64,000 bases of DNA, taken from positions 372,001 to 436,000 of the forward strand of contig JAEUBA010000012.1 of the NCBI GenBank assembly GCA_018257865.1, read 5' to 3'. Each line of letters starts with the position of its first letter. Position 1 is the stretch's first letter. Of this stretch, positions 42,371-55,032 are shown one piece after another. The translations under genes were made by a program, and so were the position numbers. The notes under the pieces are model-generated. The model did not search any database. It was given only the letters and a program-made list of their open reading frames with translations, and was not told the DNA's origin. The stretch is from Stereocaulon alpinum (Eukaryota; Ascomycota; Lecanoromycetes; Lecanorales; Stereocaulaceae).

Positions 42371-44082
42371 TCAATCTTTCTTCCTCCGCTGAGTCCCCTG
42401 TCGCCATCCAATATCTTTGGCGACGACGCGTCCCAGCGTCCAACAAACCCACACAAACCCCAAGAGTACGACCACTACGGTCCCAGATTCTACCCATTTC
42501 ACTTTAGACTCACCCATATCCAACACAGGAACCTTCAGGTCTTCTACCAATCGCTGACCAGCACTGGTAGGCTGTAGGTGGTAAAACATAGTCCTTGGCC
42601 CAAACAACCCATCGTAGCCCAGATTCACTCTGTCAAATGGGTTGGTGTTCATTTTCGTACCTTCGTCAGACGAGCAGGCCCAGAAGACAATGGGCCAAGG
42701 AATGGAAGTATTGGTCGAACCGCCGTCCGTGGGGTGGAGGTAGCGTAGGTGGAGCGGGATATCTGCATGCCATTGGGCGGATCTGGTCTTGGGAGGAGCA
42801 AGCTCTAGCAGGAGAGCTGAGCCCCATGCTGAGACAGCCCAGATGGGAGCTTCTAGATCTGTTTCGCCGGATAGCGAACGAATTGAGTGGAGATTATTGG
42901 ACGCTAGGAAGTTCTGTGAAGAGAGCTGGTACCTATCTGGGAACAGAGACGACGGAAGGGTCAGGTAAGAGTGGAGAGCGCAATCTGGAGCCGGAGGATT
43001 CGTGTAGGGCGGGAGCGTCAAGCGGAGAGTCGGATGGAGGCCAATTGGCTGTGTAAATGCCGTAGAGTAATTGGTACCGGAGGTGGGAGGGGAGAGATGG
43101 TGACGGGATGGGAAGGAGAATAGTGTGGGATCTAAGAACGTTTAGTCGAGATTCAACGTTGGATCAATCCAGCGTACTGGGTTTGATGTCTTCCCCAAGG
43201 ACTGCTAAGAAGCCGCCTAATGATAGTTCTTCTGGGCGAGTAGCCTTCTCGGTTGCCAGTACACCAACCTCGATCTTTACTGATCCTCCTTGCTTATCAA
43301 TCTGCTCATCCCAGCTCCCCGTTGTTGCTTCCGAGTGCCAAAACGCGGAAATGACAAGCGATTGGGATATGGTATCATAGTCAATGTCCACGTGGTCCGC
43401 CAGGTTGAGAGCATCGGCTCTACCCTTGCACAAACCATTGTCGGCACACACTTTCTGCTGTATATATGTCACAAGCTTCTCCAGAGATGGAAGCAGTTCA
43501 TGGTATTGGTATGCTGCAGAGGAGGCGGAACGCTGAGAAAGAATCGGCAAGCCGGTGAAGGTATCCTAGGAATTTAAGCAAGCCTATCATAGTGCTCGGT
43601 ATTCGATCGGTGGTACCTCTGGTATCGTACACTTGGGGCGTCCCCCGAACACCTTCAGCAGGAGCGGACAGAGTAGATCACTATCAGTAGTGAGAAGCTT
43701 GGCCAGCAGGAACATGTTTCAGCTGGAAGTCTTGCTTACATACGCAGAGCGGTCCTTCAAGGGAGTGAAGGATATGTGTAATCCAGGGGAAGTTGTAGAG
43801 ACGAATGGCACGATGGAGGGAAAAGGACGTTCGGACACCCAGCGTATGTGCAGCTCATGGCATTGTTTCAAGGATCTCCATAGCTGTGTATGTCAATAAA
43901 GGCCAATTGGACAGCGTAAGGGTCTTTGATACCTCTTGTGGTAACTCATACAAGCTGGCTGTCACGCGGTCCTCCCGGGCAGCCTTCAGCGACTTTACAA
44001 GGAAAAAGTCCGGCCGGATTTGAAGCTGTTTCGGGTCGAACGCATCCTCTGCACCGTGGACGAAGGTTATTCGTTCTCTCAT
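42371..44082 (-). CDS. PBN1: GPI mannosyltransferase I stabilising subunit Pbn1 (PIG-X)
   Basis: ER membrane partner of Gpi14 in adding the first mannose of GPI anchors. Five exons on the minus strand: 44082-43933, 43883-43744, 43680-43617, 43565-43178 and 43131-42371, 500 residues. Seen: N-terminal MRERITFVHGAEDAFDP, then (across intron 1) ELPQELWRSLKQCHELHIRW, DLLCPLLLKVFGG, EELSLGGFLAVLGEDIKPNP (across intron 4), FSFPSRHH, CALHSYLTLPSSLFPDRYQL with LSGETDLEAPIW, LHLRYLHPTDGG, the PIG-X hallmark, and one C-terminal membrane helix (TVVVVLLGFVWVCWTL). The final tail RRKKD is basic. Every splice was chosen because it restores these conserved joins. Introns are 46-63 nt. Confidence 0.92.
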
Positions 44083-44535
44083 AGTGCATTTAGTGTTTCC
44101 ATGGTTAGTTCTTCCGTCAAGGAGCGTCGCGCTTGAGTAAAGGTCAAAGGCAGCCCGCGTTGATTGTCTCCCGGGTGACTGGTCAGCCTAAAATGCGGGT
44201 ACAAGCCCCCCTAGAGGATCATCCGCAGCCTCTAGATGCTTAGACTCTAGGCGAGTCTCCAAGCGAAGCTCATGGATGGATCAGACTTGCCTGTCAGCGA
44301 TCTGTCTCTGCCCATTCTCAGCTTAGATTTTGCAGGCTTATACATTTTGTGATCACGAAACCTAGTGAAGCCCTCGCTTCCACATTCAATGCATAGTCAA
44401 AGCTACAATACACGTACAACTCTAGGTTTCTCATGCTTTTCTGAATGCATTTACAGCCACATTGTCAATTTGATACAATGATTCTATGAAGGACCCTTCA
44501 TATTTTGTATTGTATGGAGTTCTAGAAACATCAAA
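44083..44535. other. bidirectional upstream region PBN1 / P450
   Basis: 453 bases between divergent starts; no gene or repeat seen. Confidence 0.5.
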
Positions 44536-46334
44536 ATGTCCACAATGACTAGGCAGTTCGTTGCCGATACAACCGCTTCAGCGAGTCAGTCCCTAATACC
44601 AAAAGCCTTGATTCTATTGGGAGTGATTGCGTGTACAACGAGATTCATCAGCGGCAGGAACTATAAGACAGAATTGTCAAGTTATGGAGATGCAAGGAAA
44701 GTGGCTACGTTTCCATACTGGGTCCCCTACCTGGGTCATGTCCTCCCAATGTTACTCAATCCTACGCGGTTTTTGCAGAGTTGTAAGTGCGTAGGCAGAG
44801 ATTCCCGATCTTGAAAGCGTCTACTGATGAGTATATAGAAAACAAGCAACCAATAAGATCTTCGCTCTGTATCTATTCGGCTCGAAGTACATTATTGTCT
44901 GGACGCCAATACTCGTCGACTCCATCTTCGAAAAACCCAAAATTGCTTTCAGCTCCGGCGAGAGCAGCTGGCTGATCAACAGCAGAGTCTTCGGAGCAGC
45001 CAAGAAGCACAAGCAGAATTATCTGAAAGAGCATAACACAGCTCGCCGTTCCCTACATCAACAATTGTCCTCCGATCCAAACACCCTTGGACTCGCACAA
45101 CCCATGATCCGCGGGATCCAAGGATATACCCCCGAATTGGTTTCCTTCAGCACCAGCATCGTCGACCAGAACATCTGGGAACGCACAGCATCCCCCATCA
45201 TCCATACCTCAGCCGTCGAGATTAACCTCTTTGCACTAATCAAGAACTTCGTAGGCCACGTTTCCCTACCCTCACTAGTGGGAACCGATTTCTTAGAAGC
45301 ATATCCCACCACATTAGACGATCTGTGGGATCTAGATGGTGGCTTCAAATGGCTGATTCTGGGCGTGAATCGATTATTTGGTATTCCATCCTTGACCAGG
45401 GCCCACATTGCTCGCAGGAGATTACTTCGTGCATTGCATACGTTCCACGCAGCACTGGATCGCGTCCATGCAGGCGATGAGCCTGATGAGCCTTTCAGGC
45501 ATCTCAGCGATGTTGGGCGTCTACTGGAAACATCCCGTTGGCTCTGGCGATCAAACAGTCTCCGTGACGTGGACGGGCTTTACGATCTCAGCCTGCTATG
45601 GGCGTAAGTCAATATCCCTCGGCCTAATTGTTAGACAACTCTGCTGACTCACAAGTAGCGTGACCACTAAACCAAGCTACCTCGTCTTCTGGATGTTGCT
45701 ACATATATGGGCAACACCCGGCCTAGCGAAACAAGTCCGAGACGAGATCAAAACATACGCGAACGCCACACAACCTCCTCGAGACTTCGGTATACCGGAG
45801 CCTCCTCGCCTCAAGATCGACATAGGTGGCCTCGTAAAGTCGTGTCCGCTTCTCAAAGCATGCTTCTACGAGTGCGTACGGCTGTACTCAACGCCTTCGT
45901 CAGTAAGGACGGTGAGTAAAGACATGTTGGTTCATGGAGAAGGTGACGATGGAGTGGAACCTCCGAAGTTCTCGTTGGATGCTGGAAGTATTGTAGCTAC
46001 TCCATTAAGCTTACATCATTACGATCCCGATTCCTTCAAAGATCCCAATGTCTTCCGCCCAACCAGATTCCTCAAGCCAAGCAAGGACGGCAAAGGACAA
46101 CCAACATTCATCGAAGGCACAATCAAGCCCTGGGGTATCGGCGAATCAGCATGCCCAGGACGCGATTTTGCCGAGAAACAAGTCCTAGCATTCGTAGCCG
46201 GCATCCTGGCGCTATGGGACTTCGAGCCTGCAGACAGTAAGGGCCGGAAGGTTCCAGATCAGGTCGAGCGCGTTGTCATCTCTGTGCCTGCAGTGGAAAT
46301 TAGAGTTAGATTAAGACCAAGGGAGCTGCTTTGA
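44536..46334 (+). CDS. cytochrome P450 (CYP7/CYP8-like architecture)
   Basis: Heme-thiolate monooxygenase, 560 residues. Exons: 44536-44782, 44847-45603 and 45656-46334. The first acceptor is read as AACAAG|CA because the nearer TATATAG acceptor gives a stop. Seen: a membrane anchor (LIPKALILLGVIACTT), WVPYLGHVLPML, a helix-I region DLSLLWASVTTKPSYLVFW instead of the usual AGxDT, YECVRLYSTP (ExxR), FRPTRFL, and the heme loop KPWGIGESACPGRDFAEKQ. The conserved Phe seven residues before the Cys is Trp. The Asn/Pro-type I-helix and this heme loop resemble oxysterol 7-alpha-hydroxylase and prostacyclin-synthase-like fungal P450s. The substrate is unknown; the neighbours are housekeeping genes, so no pathway is implied. 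Confidence 0.88.
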
Positions 46335-46680
46335 TAACACATAATGGAACGATGTGGCGGTCTGACCACCCTGCAGAACTTCACTTGCACGTAACGGTCA
46401 GTGTCAGATAGTGATTGAGTGTTGAAGTAGTCTGCAAGAAGACTCGTCGTGGCGTATACATTGGATAGCAATAAACCGAATGCAGCGTTGTGACATCTAG
46501 CCCACTCCTGGATATCAATAAGAACCACCCAGCGCGAGGGCATTAACCCCCAATCTCGACTCCCGAACTCGCTACGCTATGCTTATGCCGGTCTAACAAT
46601 AAGTCCTTAGGAGCACGAAAATTCCTATGAATTTATGATTTCTCAATGTAATGAACGCTGTACAGTAAAGGAGTGAAAGC

Positions 46681-48402
46681 TTATCGGATGTCAGGTACAC
46701 GTGCTGTCAACCTATGAACTGGGTCAGCAAAGGAGCTAAATTCTCAGACTACAACTTACTTGAGGACTTCAAAGGTTGAGTACTTGCGCAGCATCTCTTC
46801 ACCTCGGCGATAAGCTTTCAGCAGCTTATCGGGAGCAGAGGTACGGAATCGAAGTCCTAGCAATCTTCGAATCCCGTCTGATGTCTTGAACATTGGATCG
46901 AAGACGAGGAGGACGCGTGAGCCGTTCTTCCGCACTTCAAGGCCCACAATGGTCAATGAGTGGCCTGGGTAGTGTGAGCGATGCACCTCTGAAGTGGAAG
47001 TGGTCTACGTGGACAGCTTACCTGGGTGCTGGAAGTACATGGGCGGCAGGGAAGTCTGGCAAACTTTGCCGTTCATGCTCGGATTTCCGTCCAAGAAGTA
47101 TTGTTCTACTGCTTGTAGGAGTCTATGTTGGACAGGCATATCCGCGCCATCGTTGAAGGCTTCTGCTCGGCACCTGAGTACCACTTTAGGAGAGAGATGA
47201 GATAACGGAATCCCCAAGACTCTTACCCTATGTCTAAGCTTTGCAACAACGCTTGTGCCTGGACGATGTCAGTCACGTTGTCTGATAGCAGTGACGGCAA
47301 CTTACTTCGGGCGTGCCAATGTACTTTCTTGTGCCTCGAATGCCCCCAGTCTCGATCCTGCCTATTGCGTTGAAGCCCATATCCCAAGCATTCTCAATCA
47401 TATCTTGGAGCCGAATGACTGAAGGAAGCTTTCCGGTAAAATGCCGGTAGCCTTCTGAGTGGGCGTCTCGAATATAAGAGACGAGCATCTGGATGTTACG
47501 GTAGCCACAAAATCCACCCTCCCTGTGCATTTTCGCGACATGGGTTACTGCCGGATGGCAAAGGTAGAGCCTTGAAACGGTAGGATCCTGGTCACATAAC
47601 TGGGCCAGGACTGGGATGATATCTCGGCATTCGTTAGCGATATTCTGCACTTGTAAAAGTCTACCGTCTCGGCCGATGTGAGTGGTGGTGGTGACCCTCG
47701 CGCCATGCTCCAACTGCTTACGTAGCCAGTCAGGCATCCGTTCCTCGTGGGCATGAGGTCCTAATTCTGCTCGCTATGGGATCCATCAGCGTCAAATAGA
47801 ATGTAAGCCATACTGGTGGCACTTACTCCCAATCTTTGCGGGACTTTAGTAGTCTTTCCTTTTGAGACTTTTCTAGGTGGCGGCGTACTTGAGTGTCTGA
47901 GAACATCCATGAAGTCTTGGACAACACTCTGGCTCTTGCCACTTCTAACACGAGTCTGATTTCTCGACTTTGATCTGACAACTAATGACTTGCTGGATGC
48001 GGGCACAGCATCCATCAGCGGACTAGGGGGCGGAGACTGCATGGCTGGGGATGTCGCTCTGCCGTAATGAAGGGTGGTGCCAGGTACGGCTAAATCTGTT
48101 GATGTTGGCTTGGTCTCGTCAAAATTCGTGCCCTCTGCATAGTGCATCTCCAAATGATTTTCAAAATCTGCAAGGAGGCAAAATTCTCCACACTGGCATT
48201 CGATATAATCTGGCGCGCTGTCTTTCGCGCCTTCCTCGTCGTCGTCATCCTCTGAGTCTTCGTGCCGCGCATTTTCAGTAATGGCAAAGGGCGAAGGACC
48301 CTCTTCTTCGGGGTGGGAAGTTTCGACGTGGTATTGTAAAGCATAACTGTCATGATTGGTAAAATTGCAGAAGGGACATTCGAGAGGTTTTGCGGCCGCC
48401 AT
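46681..48402 (-). CDS. ZUP1: ZUFSP/ZUP1-type C78 deubiquitinase
   Basis: Cysteine protease of family C78; ZUFSP members cleave K63-linked ubiquitin chains in the DNA-damage response. Exons on the minus strand: 48402-47827, 47773-47306, 47258-47227, 47173-47022, 46964-46760 and possibly 46711-46681, 487 residues; without the last exon the frame stops at 46756. Seen: an N-terminal C2H2 finger (CPFCNFTNHDSYALQYH), an acidic stretch, a second finger-like CQCGEFCLLADFENHLEMH, PDWLRKQLEHG, the catalytic Cys in EGGFCGYRNIQML, the GIRGTRKYIGTPE loop, PPMYFQHPG, and the catalytic His in HSLTIVGLE with a later LLVFDPMF supplying the Asp. The helical ubiquitin-binding arm of the human enzyme is shorter here. 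The family is firm; linkage specificity is inferred. Confidence 0.9.
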
Positions 48403-50404
48403 TTTTGCGTCTAGATGAAGTTGGGCAATCCAAATATTGGATGATGATTTTGCATAACAGTCTTGGATGAAGTGAAGCTTCAGATACTTGAGGTCGACAA
48501 GTGTCGCGGAATATCACGTGTTGAGGACAATGTTTGGATGTGTGACACGCGGGCTAGAACAAATACATAGAAACATGTCTGCTGACTAGAGGAGATGATT
48601 TCACCAGAAGATTGTGCTGTCAAACAATGTCGGGCAAGGCATTTATAATGAAAGAGATGGTATCACGATTAGGCGTCAGCTGTGAGGTCGATGCTAAGCT
48701 TTTGTGCCAGCTTGGGTCACCCAATAATTGAGACGCTGGTGGCCGTGACTGCCTCACAGCCTCCAAAGGAGCCAAGGCACCAAGCCCAGCGAAGTGGGGC
48801 GCTTCTACGGAGTACCGCGTTTCGCCACAAGGATTGCGGAACCCAATCTTCTCCAGTCTAAGCTTTCCATTAAGACAGAAAAGAGTGATATGAAGAGCGA
48901 TGGACTACAATTTACAAGCTTTTGGGTGGCGAGAATGCGATTGAAGTCTAAATACCTAGGACGTGCACCGCTGGGCTAGGCCATGGAATCTACTATCTAG
49001 ACTACAGAGCCTTACAAACGTTGCTCATTTGCACAATTCGTATCTTCTCCATTGCGAACTTTTCTTCCCAGCAGCGTTCGTCTTCAAAAGCTCTGATTTT
49101 GCTTGATCTCGGCATTGCTCACTCTGAGAAACTTCTCATCAGATCATTCCAAGGATCCTTTTTCGCCATCCAGCCCACGAGCATCAAAGTTCGAACCTGA
49201 CCGGGCAAGAAGTCTCTATTCCCAGGAAGCTGGACACCTTAAAACAAACATCTTCGATTGAGGTATGATGTGTATAATGTGGGACCTCCAAGGCATCCTT
49301 CAACCGGAGACGAAGATCTCTGACTGTATCGTAGTGGTCGTCTCATGTTCCCACGCCAAAGACTAAGAGGCAGACCCATCTATCCAAGTCTCGCATTGCG
49401 GTATTCTGTCCCCTTGTCTGCGCATTGTTAGCATGGATGCTACAACTACCATTCACGTCACCCAGTGCACCCAGCTAGCGGATTTCGTGGTTGGGAAGAC
49501 CGGGGGAGTTAGGTATGTGAATAGCCATGCATCCAGCTTGATGCACTCGTTGCCGGAAACTGCTCTTCTGGGTTGAAAATTCCGCAAAAGCTGGTGACGC
49601 TGTAGTCTTCGATGCTATGTCCATTGGTTTTGCTGCTTGCAGTACGCTGGAATCTCATTGTGCTCGCCTATCAGTCCTCAGAACTGAGCACCTTCAAAGC
49701 TCGCATCTTTGCAGTATCTGTGTAGCCTCGCTTCCCAAGCTTCTTCATTCTGCTCTGTTTACTCCTCATCAAGCGCACCTTGCCGTACACATCACTGCTC
49801 TTTGAGGAACAGTGATCCTTGAAGCTGCACACAAGGGTACAAGTCAGCATCTCTATAAACATTTGCAGACTCGCATTGATCCTCAGAGCTTGCAGGAGTG
49901 AAGTTGTGAAGTCATATCTCGGATGTAGCGGAGAAGGTTGAGGCGCGAGGTGGAAGACTCTATGAGTAGTTGAGTACATCTCAAGGGAGAGCTAGCGTGG
50001 CCTTAGCGGCTTAGCGGTCCCTTCCCGTCACGAGATCCCTGCAATAGTCCTTGTTTGAACCTGGGGAAGCTTGAAGGCTTTGTGCAATCTATACACTAAT
50101 TATGCTTGCTGAGATGCTAATGGCAACTTGCCGCTGGCTGATCGTTCTAGCAGTCAGGCTTAGCTAGCGATTGTTCATGGCTTAGAATACCAGATATTCA
50201 TTAAGTGCACCATGTTTCTGGTGCTCACTTCCTCATACCCAAAAGTATGATATCGTACATATTCTATCGCTCCACGCCCATTAGAAGGACAAACGAATCT
50301 TTGCAGATGCAAACCGAAAGTCTATGACCCAAAATGAGATCTATCCACTACCTTCCGACTCCGGATCTGGCCTCTACCCTCCCTCCCCCCCTCTCCCCCA
50401 CAAC
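48403..50404. other. 2-kb gene-poor spacer
   Basis: No coding frame with family resemblance on either strand; the longest frames (48794-48979 +, 49617-49805 +, 49671-49979 -) look like chance. Some stretches contain inverted ACCCAGC/TTGGGT-type motifs but no clear tRNA or repeat. It could hide a non-coding RNA or a decayed gene. Confidence 0.4.
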
Positions 50405-51233
50405 TCACATGACGCTGCACTTACTTCCCCCAGTCGGCTCACCCGGGTTCTGAGACTTCTCCATCTCAGATATCATCATCTGGAAGGCCTTCGCCACATT
50501 GGTGTTCAGCCGTGCGCTGGCTTCTGTAAAGCTGCAGTTAAATTCCTCTGCTAGTTTCTTGCCGTCTTCAATGGGGACGTGCCGTTGGTCTGCTCGTAGG
50601 TCGCTCTTGTTGCCGACGATCACCAAGGGGACCCAGTCGGCACCCTGTCGTAGATCAGCTAATTGGACGGGATAGATAGCTGTATATCTTTTCTGAGCAA
50701 TTAAAACATACAAGATGATTCAAGATTTTGTCTCTCAAGATCTTCACCATATCAAAGGATTGTTTGGACGCCACGGAATACACCAGCATATAGCCATGGA
50801 TGCCGATGAAATGCTTCGAATTAAGGATGCTATATTCATCCTACCACAGCGCGCGTGACATTAGAACCGGAGCGATCTATGCAGGCCGCCGCATTGGGAA
50901 TGGGATCGTGAGCCGCTTACTTGGCCAGCGGTATCGACAATTTCGGTAGCAAAGTCTTGACTGCGATGCTTAATGACTTTGCTGAATGTATTCTCAATCG
51001 TAGGATAGTAATTATCGACAAAGTGCTCTTCAACAAATTGGACGGTGAGGGAGGATTTGCCTAAAGGGGGCAAGGTGAGCAAAGCAAAGCAAAGCAAAGC
51101 AAAGCAAAGCAGGGCGTCAAAAACTAATGTCTGTGCACGGAGCAAGTGCCGAAGACCACGCTGGGAATAGCTTACCAACGGATCGACTGCCGACAACGGC
51201 CATCTTGCGCTGCTTGGGGGATGATGTTGGCAT
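50405..51233 (-). CDS. RHB1: Rheb-family small GTPase
   Basis: Ras-like GTPase upstream of TOR signalling and arginine uptake in fungi, membrane-anchored by farnesylation. Exons on the minus strand: 51233-51176, 51060-50921, 50840-50712 and 50644-50405, 188 residues. Seen: P-loop GSRSVGKSS (the second position is Arg as in Rheb, where Ras has Gly), effector region VDNYYPTIENTF, DTAGQDEYSIL, NKSDL, EASAR and a C-terminal CaaX box CSVM. Intron 1 (115 nt) holds an AAAGC pentanucleotide microsatellite. All GTP-binding motifs are intact. Confidence 0.95.
51078..51111. repeat. AAAGC pentanucleotide microsatellite in Rheb intron 1
   Basis: Six tandem AAAGC units in the first intron of the Rheb gene, upstream of its CTTTAG acceptor on the minus strand (TTTGC units in the transcript). 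Confidence 0.9.
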
Positions 51234-51995
51234 CTTTGCTAATGCTTTTGCATCTGACGGTTTGCCTTTACTTTTTCTCGACCGTTTCTCTTGCACGGAT
51301 GAAGGGGGTTCTTGGAGGTTAGAATGCGCGGGAGTGAGGGGGGGATGGTAGGGATATGCTTCTAGGAGGGTACTGTTAATTACGTGATAGTTTGGTATTC
51401 AAATCTTGCTCTCGCACGTTAAGTCCTTCTCGTCGCAACGTCGCGCATTCTATAAGTGGACTACATGTGCAGAGCGCCATTACTGGTGCGTTGTTCTTGC
51501 TCGGCGCTTTTACCCCGGAAAACTTGATTCTAGATGCGGCGGCGCAAATCAACCTTCTATTTGGGCAAAACAATGCACCTATTGCTGGAAGATCTGACCT
51601 ATTGCCAGGAGATCTAGAGAAATTGCAGTCGCACACCAACTCATTAAGCCTTGTGCGCACGTGTCGGTAGCAGATCGCGTATATGTCCAACAAGGTTACT
51701 GTCGCGTCCACATCGAGCACAGACCGTCACTCATTAAAAGCCTCAGGGGGGTATAAACATGGTAATGTCGATACTGTCGGACAAAAGACTTGCCACGTCG
51801 TTGGTGCGCCAGTAATATGACTGATCTCCCCAGCAGTGAACTCGACCACTTCGCCGTCCTTGAAGTCCAACATCAGTCTACTATACTCCCACACCGACTG
51901 TACACGCAAGCAAGTTCGCACTCCTCTAATTAAGCACGTACGATACACCATCTGTTACGATGATGAAATGTCATGACATTCCCATAGGTGGCCTC
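51234..51995. other. spacer with unassigned frames
   Basis: About 760 bases between Rheb and WAPL. Minus-strand frame 51727-51951 includes VWEYSRLMLDFKDGEVVEF and plus-strand frame 51392-51670 includes ITGALFLLGAFTPENLILD; both look protein-like but neither could be joined to a recognisable family. A small spliced gene is possible. Confidence 0.3.
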
Positions 51996-54900
51996 TTAAG
52001 CTTTGAGATCATCGACCAGACCCTGCCAACGACCGAGGAAGCCAGCCCTAGTATCCTCTTCCCCTTCGCCTGGATGGACATCTGCATCGATCTGCCTATG
52101 ATATTGCAGGAACTCTTCCAGTGCATCAACCAATTGTTTCAAGGTGCCTCCGCGTAGCCGGGCGCTTGCACGCGCTCTGACACTCCTGTTGAGGCATAGA
52201 AAGCTTAACAACACTGACAGGTATCCTAAGGCCACGTTCGAGCTAGTCTCTTCTTCGGAGAAGACCTGCATAAGTCAGTTTACGATCGATTCGATAGGTG
52301 AGTAAGGGGGAGGTCCTTACTTCGGCAGCGCTCTTGGACCTTGTCATGAAGAGTTCCAAGAGCACATCCAGATAGCTTTGACCTCCATAACGAAGTTCCA
52401 GGGCCAGTTGCCGTGCCAAATCGGAGGATTCTGCGAGATTGCTAAAAGAGCCAAGAGAAAGGATGAGATGGTCTAGCGTTAGTGGCTTTTCCTGTTTCAT
52501 GGCGTGGTCTGAGAGTTGCTTAAAATTTAAGATAATAGTTCGGGACAGCGCATCAACGATAGCCGGTGTGGAGAAGTCCTCGCATAGTCCAGGATTGTTG
52601 TTTGTAAGATTCACGTATAACCGAAGTGTCAGCGTTTGTGACGTAGCACATTCCTCCTCTTTCCACGAGGCCAGTAGCGGAAGGAGACCGATCACACGCT
52701 CGAGTATATCACCTGCCCACAATGATTCTTGACATTCAGCCGCATTGCTGATAGTGCAAGACTCAAGTATGGATAGTGCAAGCTCAAGATTGATGGTTGA
52801 GATTGCGTTCGATGGTGGTAGCGGTATCGAGGAAGATGGCAAGGAAGTGGCGACAATACGCCTGATCGCATTTGCTGAAAGCACCTCAGACAAAGATCCA
52901 GCTTCCCGGGTGTGCCGCACAAGATTTTCAAGGCACTGAAGAGCCAGCGCGTGACATGAGAGCAGCGGTGTTTTTCCTGCTCTCCACATGGGAGACTTCA
53001 AGAGCGAGGCGCAGAATCTTCCATACTCTTGCTGGGCGACTTTGGACAGGTTGTTCGACCGAAGCTTTGAGGCAGTGACGAGGTCCTGATCACATCCCAA
53101 GAGCCCAATAAGGAAAGCTACAACTCCTATGTCACTTACCTGGGCCAACAACGGTGCCGAGGTTGGACCAACTATAAGCTGAAGAACTGCTGCGGCCATA
53201 AGGGAGTTGGCTATTAGGTCATCCCCAAAGCCAACATGAGACAGCAAGCGCGACTCCATTCCTTGGTCAATGAAAAGGCGGCATTGGGAGGGGTCCTGAA
53301 GTTTGGTCACCAGATGCATCAGCCTACTACGGCGAAGACTTGTCGACTCCTTCTCGTCAAGGTCGTCGAGGATCGCCTCGAGCTCGATGGTTAGACGCAC
53401 GTTTCCACCTGCTTCACGTAGCTCATGAATGCTCCTCATAGCTCCACCCTGAGAATCTTGGGCAGCCCCAAAATCGTCATCATCGAAAGCAGATGTCAAT
53501 TGCAAGTCAGGAGCCTTCTCGCTTAGCCCTCTTCGACTGGCCGCCTTCCTATTCGTTGGTTCAGGTACGGCCGGCACGCTGAGCATCGCCACATCATCTA
53601 AGTTGTGGTCCGTAAGGTAAGATCGTTGACGAGCATATGTGACCTTAAGTCCGACACCATGTAGTGACGGTATTGCGTGTGAAGATTGAGACAGAGCCTG
53701 TTGATGTGGGACTTGGCCTATGCTCTGACTATCCGCGCTGGGTGAGGTTTGTACTGTGATAGCATCGTTGAGGGCTGAGCCCTCGGACCGCAGGGATTTC
53801 GAGTATGAATCACTGCTACTCTCTTCGGAAGAGTCGTCCATCTCATCGTCCTCGCAATAATTCAGACTCTGATCAAACGGATGCAGTTTGTCAATGATCC
53901 TTTTGGGTCGGGCCTGGAGGTCGCCCTTGAAAGCTTTGCCCCAGGTGACTTTGCGGGCTGTAAGAGGCCTGTCGAACTTGTTGTCGGTCAGTATCAGGCC
54001 TGGTAAATCCAGATGGCTTGGACTGCCAGCATGAGCGTCGTCGGACAGTAGCCTGTTCCAAAGCTCACGCTGGCGTGGGGTTGTAGCCCCGTCTGGAGTC
54101 TTGGCCCGCCTGATTGGGGTACTTGGTCGATGAAGCGCATTTGTAGAAGAGGACAATTCTCCAAGACTACCGCCCGATTGATGTGCCGACGTTGCTTTCG
54201 GGGAAGTTAGCAGCGTCACTGGCCGAGCGACAGTTGTAGTCAGTCCAGCTGTGTCCCTCGGCATTCTTCGAGGTGGGGTCTTAGCCTTGAGGAGAGGTAC
54301 CTGAATCCCACCAGTTGGAGGGAGTCCGACCTCTTTCTTCGCTTTAATTCCATTTGTCATAGTGGCATGATCTGTATCGGCTTGGTTGCGCGGTCCTCGT
54401 GCTGCTGTGGCGCGATGTTGCTTTACGGGAGGGTTGAGGCGTGCTCTAGGTTGACTTTCTGAGCGAGCTTGAGCAGAGCGTGGGTACTCTCCACCCGTAG
54501 TGTTCCAAGTGGGCTTTGGATTGATGTTCGCGTGTTTTGAGGCTTCAGCAGCGACGTGTCTTTGTAGGCTAGCATCGTCAAACACTAAGTAGGCATCATT
54601 GTCCACAAGTTGCGGCGTTATCTTCCGTCTCTTCCTCACTATAGCATCGGAATTTCTGATCCTCACCTCATGGTCATTGTCTGAAGAGGGTACGTCGAAC
54701 ACCGCGTCATCTTGAGAACCAACGCTGAGAGTTAGAGGGGAGTGAGTCTTATGTTTGTTGACAGTAGCCCTCTTAGGGTCCTTTGACTGCAATACAGGCG
54801 ATGATTTCCTTTTGCCTGTGCTCTCGGATACCATGTCTTTAGCTTGAGCATTGCCAAGTCGGTCTCTTGTTGACGCGCCATCCTCATCCAAGTCTTGAAG

Positions 54901-55032
54901 TCTGCCTCTTGAATCCCAGATGCTCGTTTCAGCAGCTTGAGCGAACGCGCCCCTTGTGGTAATGACAGGTTTGCGCGATGCCTTACCATAAGTAGTTGCT
55001 TTTCGGCGTTGAGCCATAGCAACAACAGTCAT
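51996..55032 (-). CDS. WPL1: cohesin release factor WAPL-domain protein
   Basis: Nuclear protein that, with Pds5, opens cohesin rings and releases sister-chromatid cohesion. Exons on the minus strand: 55032-52321 and 52265-51996, 993 residues; a 55-nt intron GTAAGG...CAG joins SAAE to VFSEEETSS. Seen: a long disordered N-terminal half with basic and Ser-rich stretches, then the helical WAPL domain from about residue 540: SIHELREAGGNVRLTIELEA-type start, LDDLDEKESTSLRRSRLMHL, LRHxxGS-type LSHVGFGDD, NLTNNNPGLCEDF and the C-terminal VALGYLSVLLSFLC. The start ATG 55032 lies only 554 bases from FUR1 on the other strand. The family is identified from the domain pattern. Confidence 0.85.
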
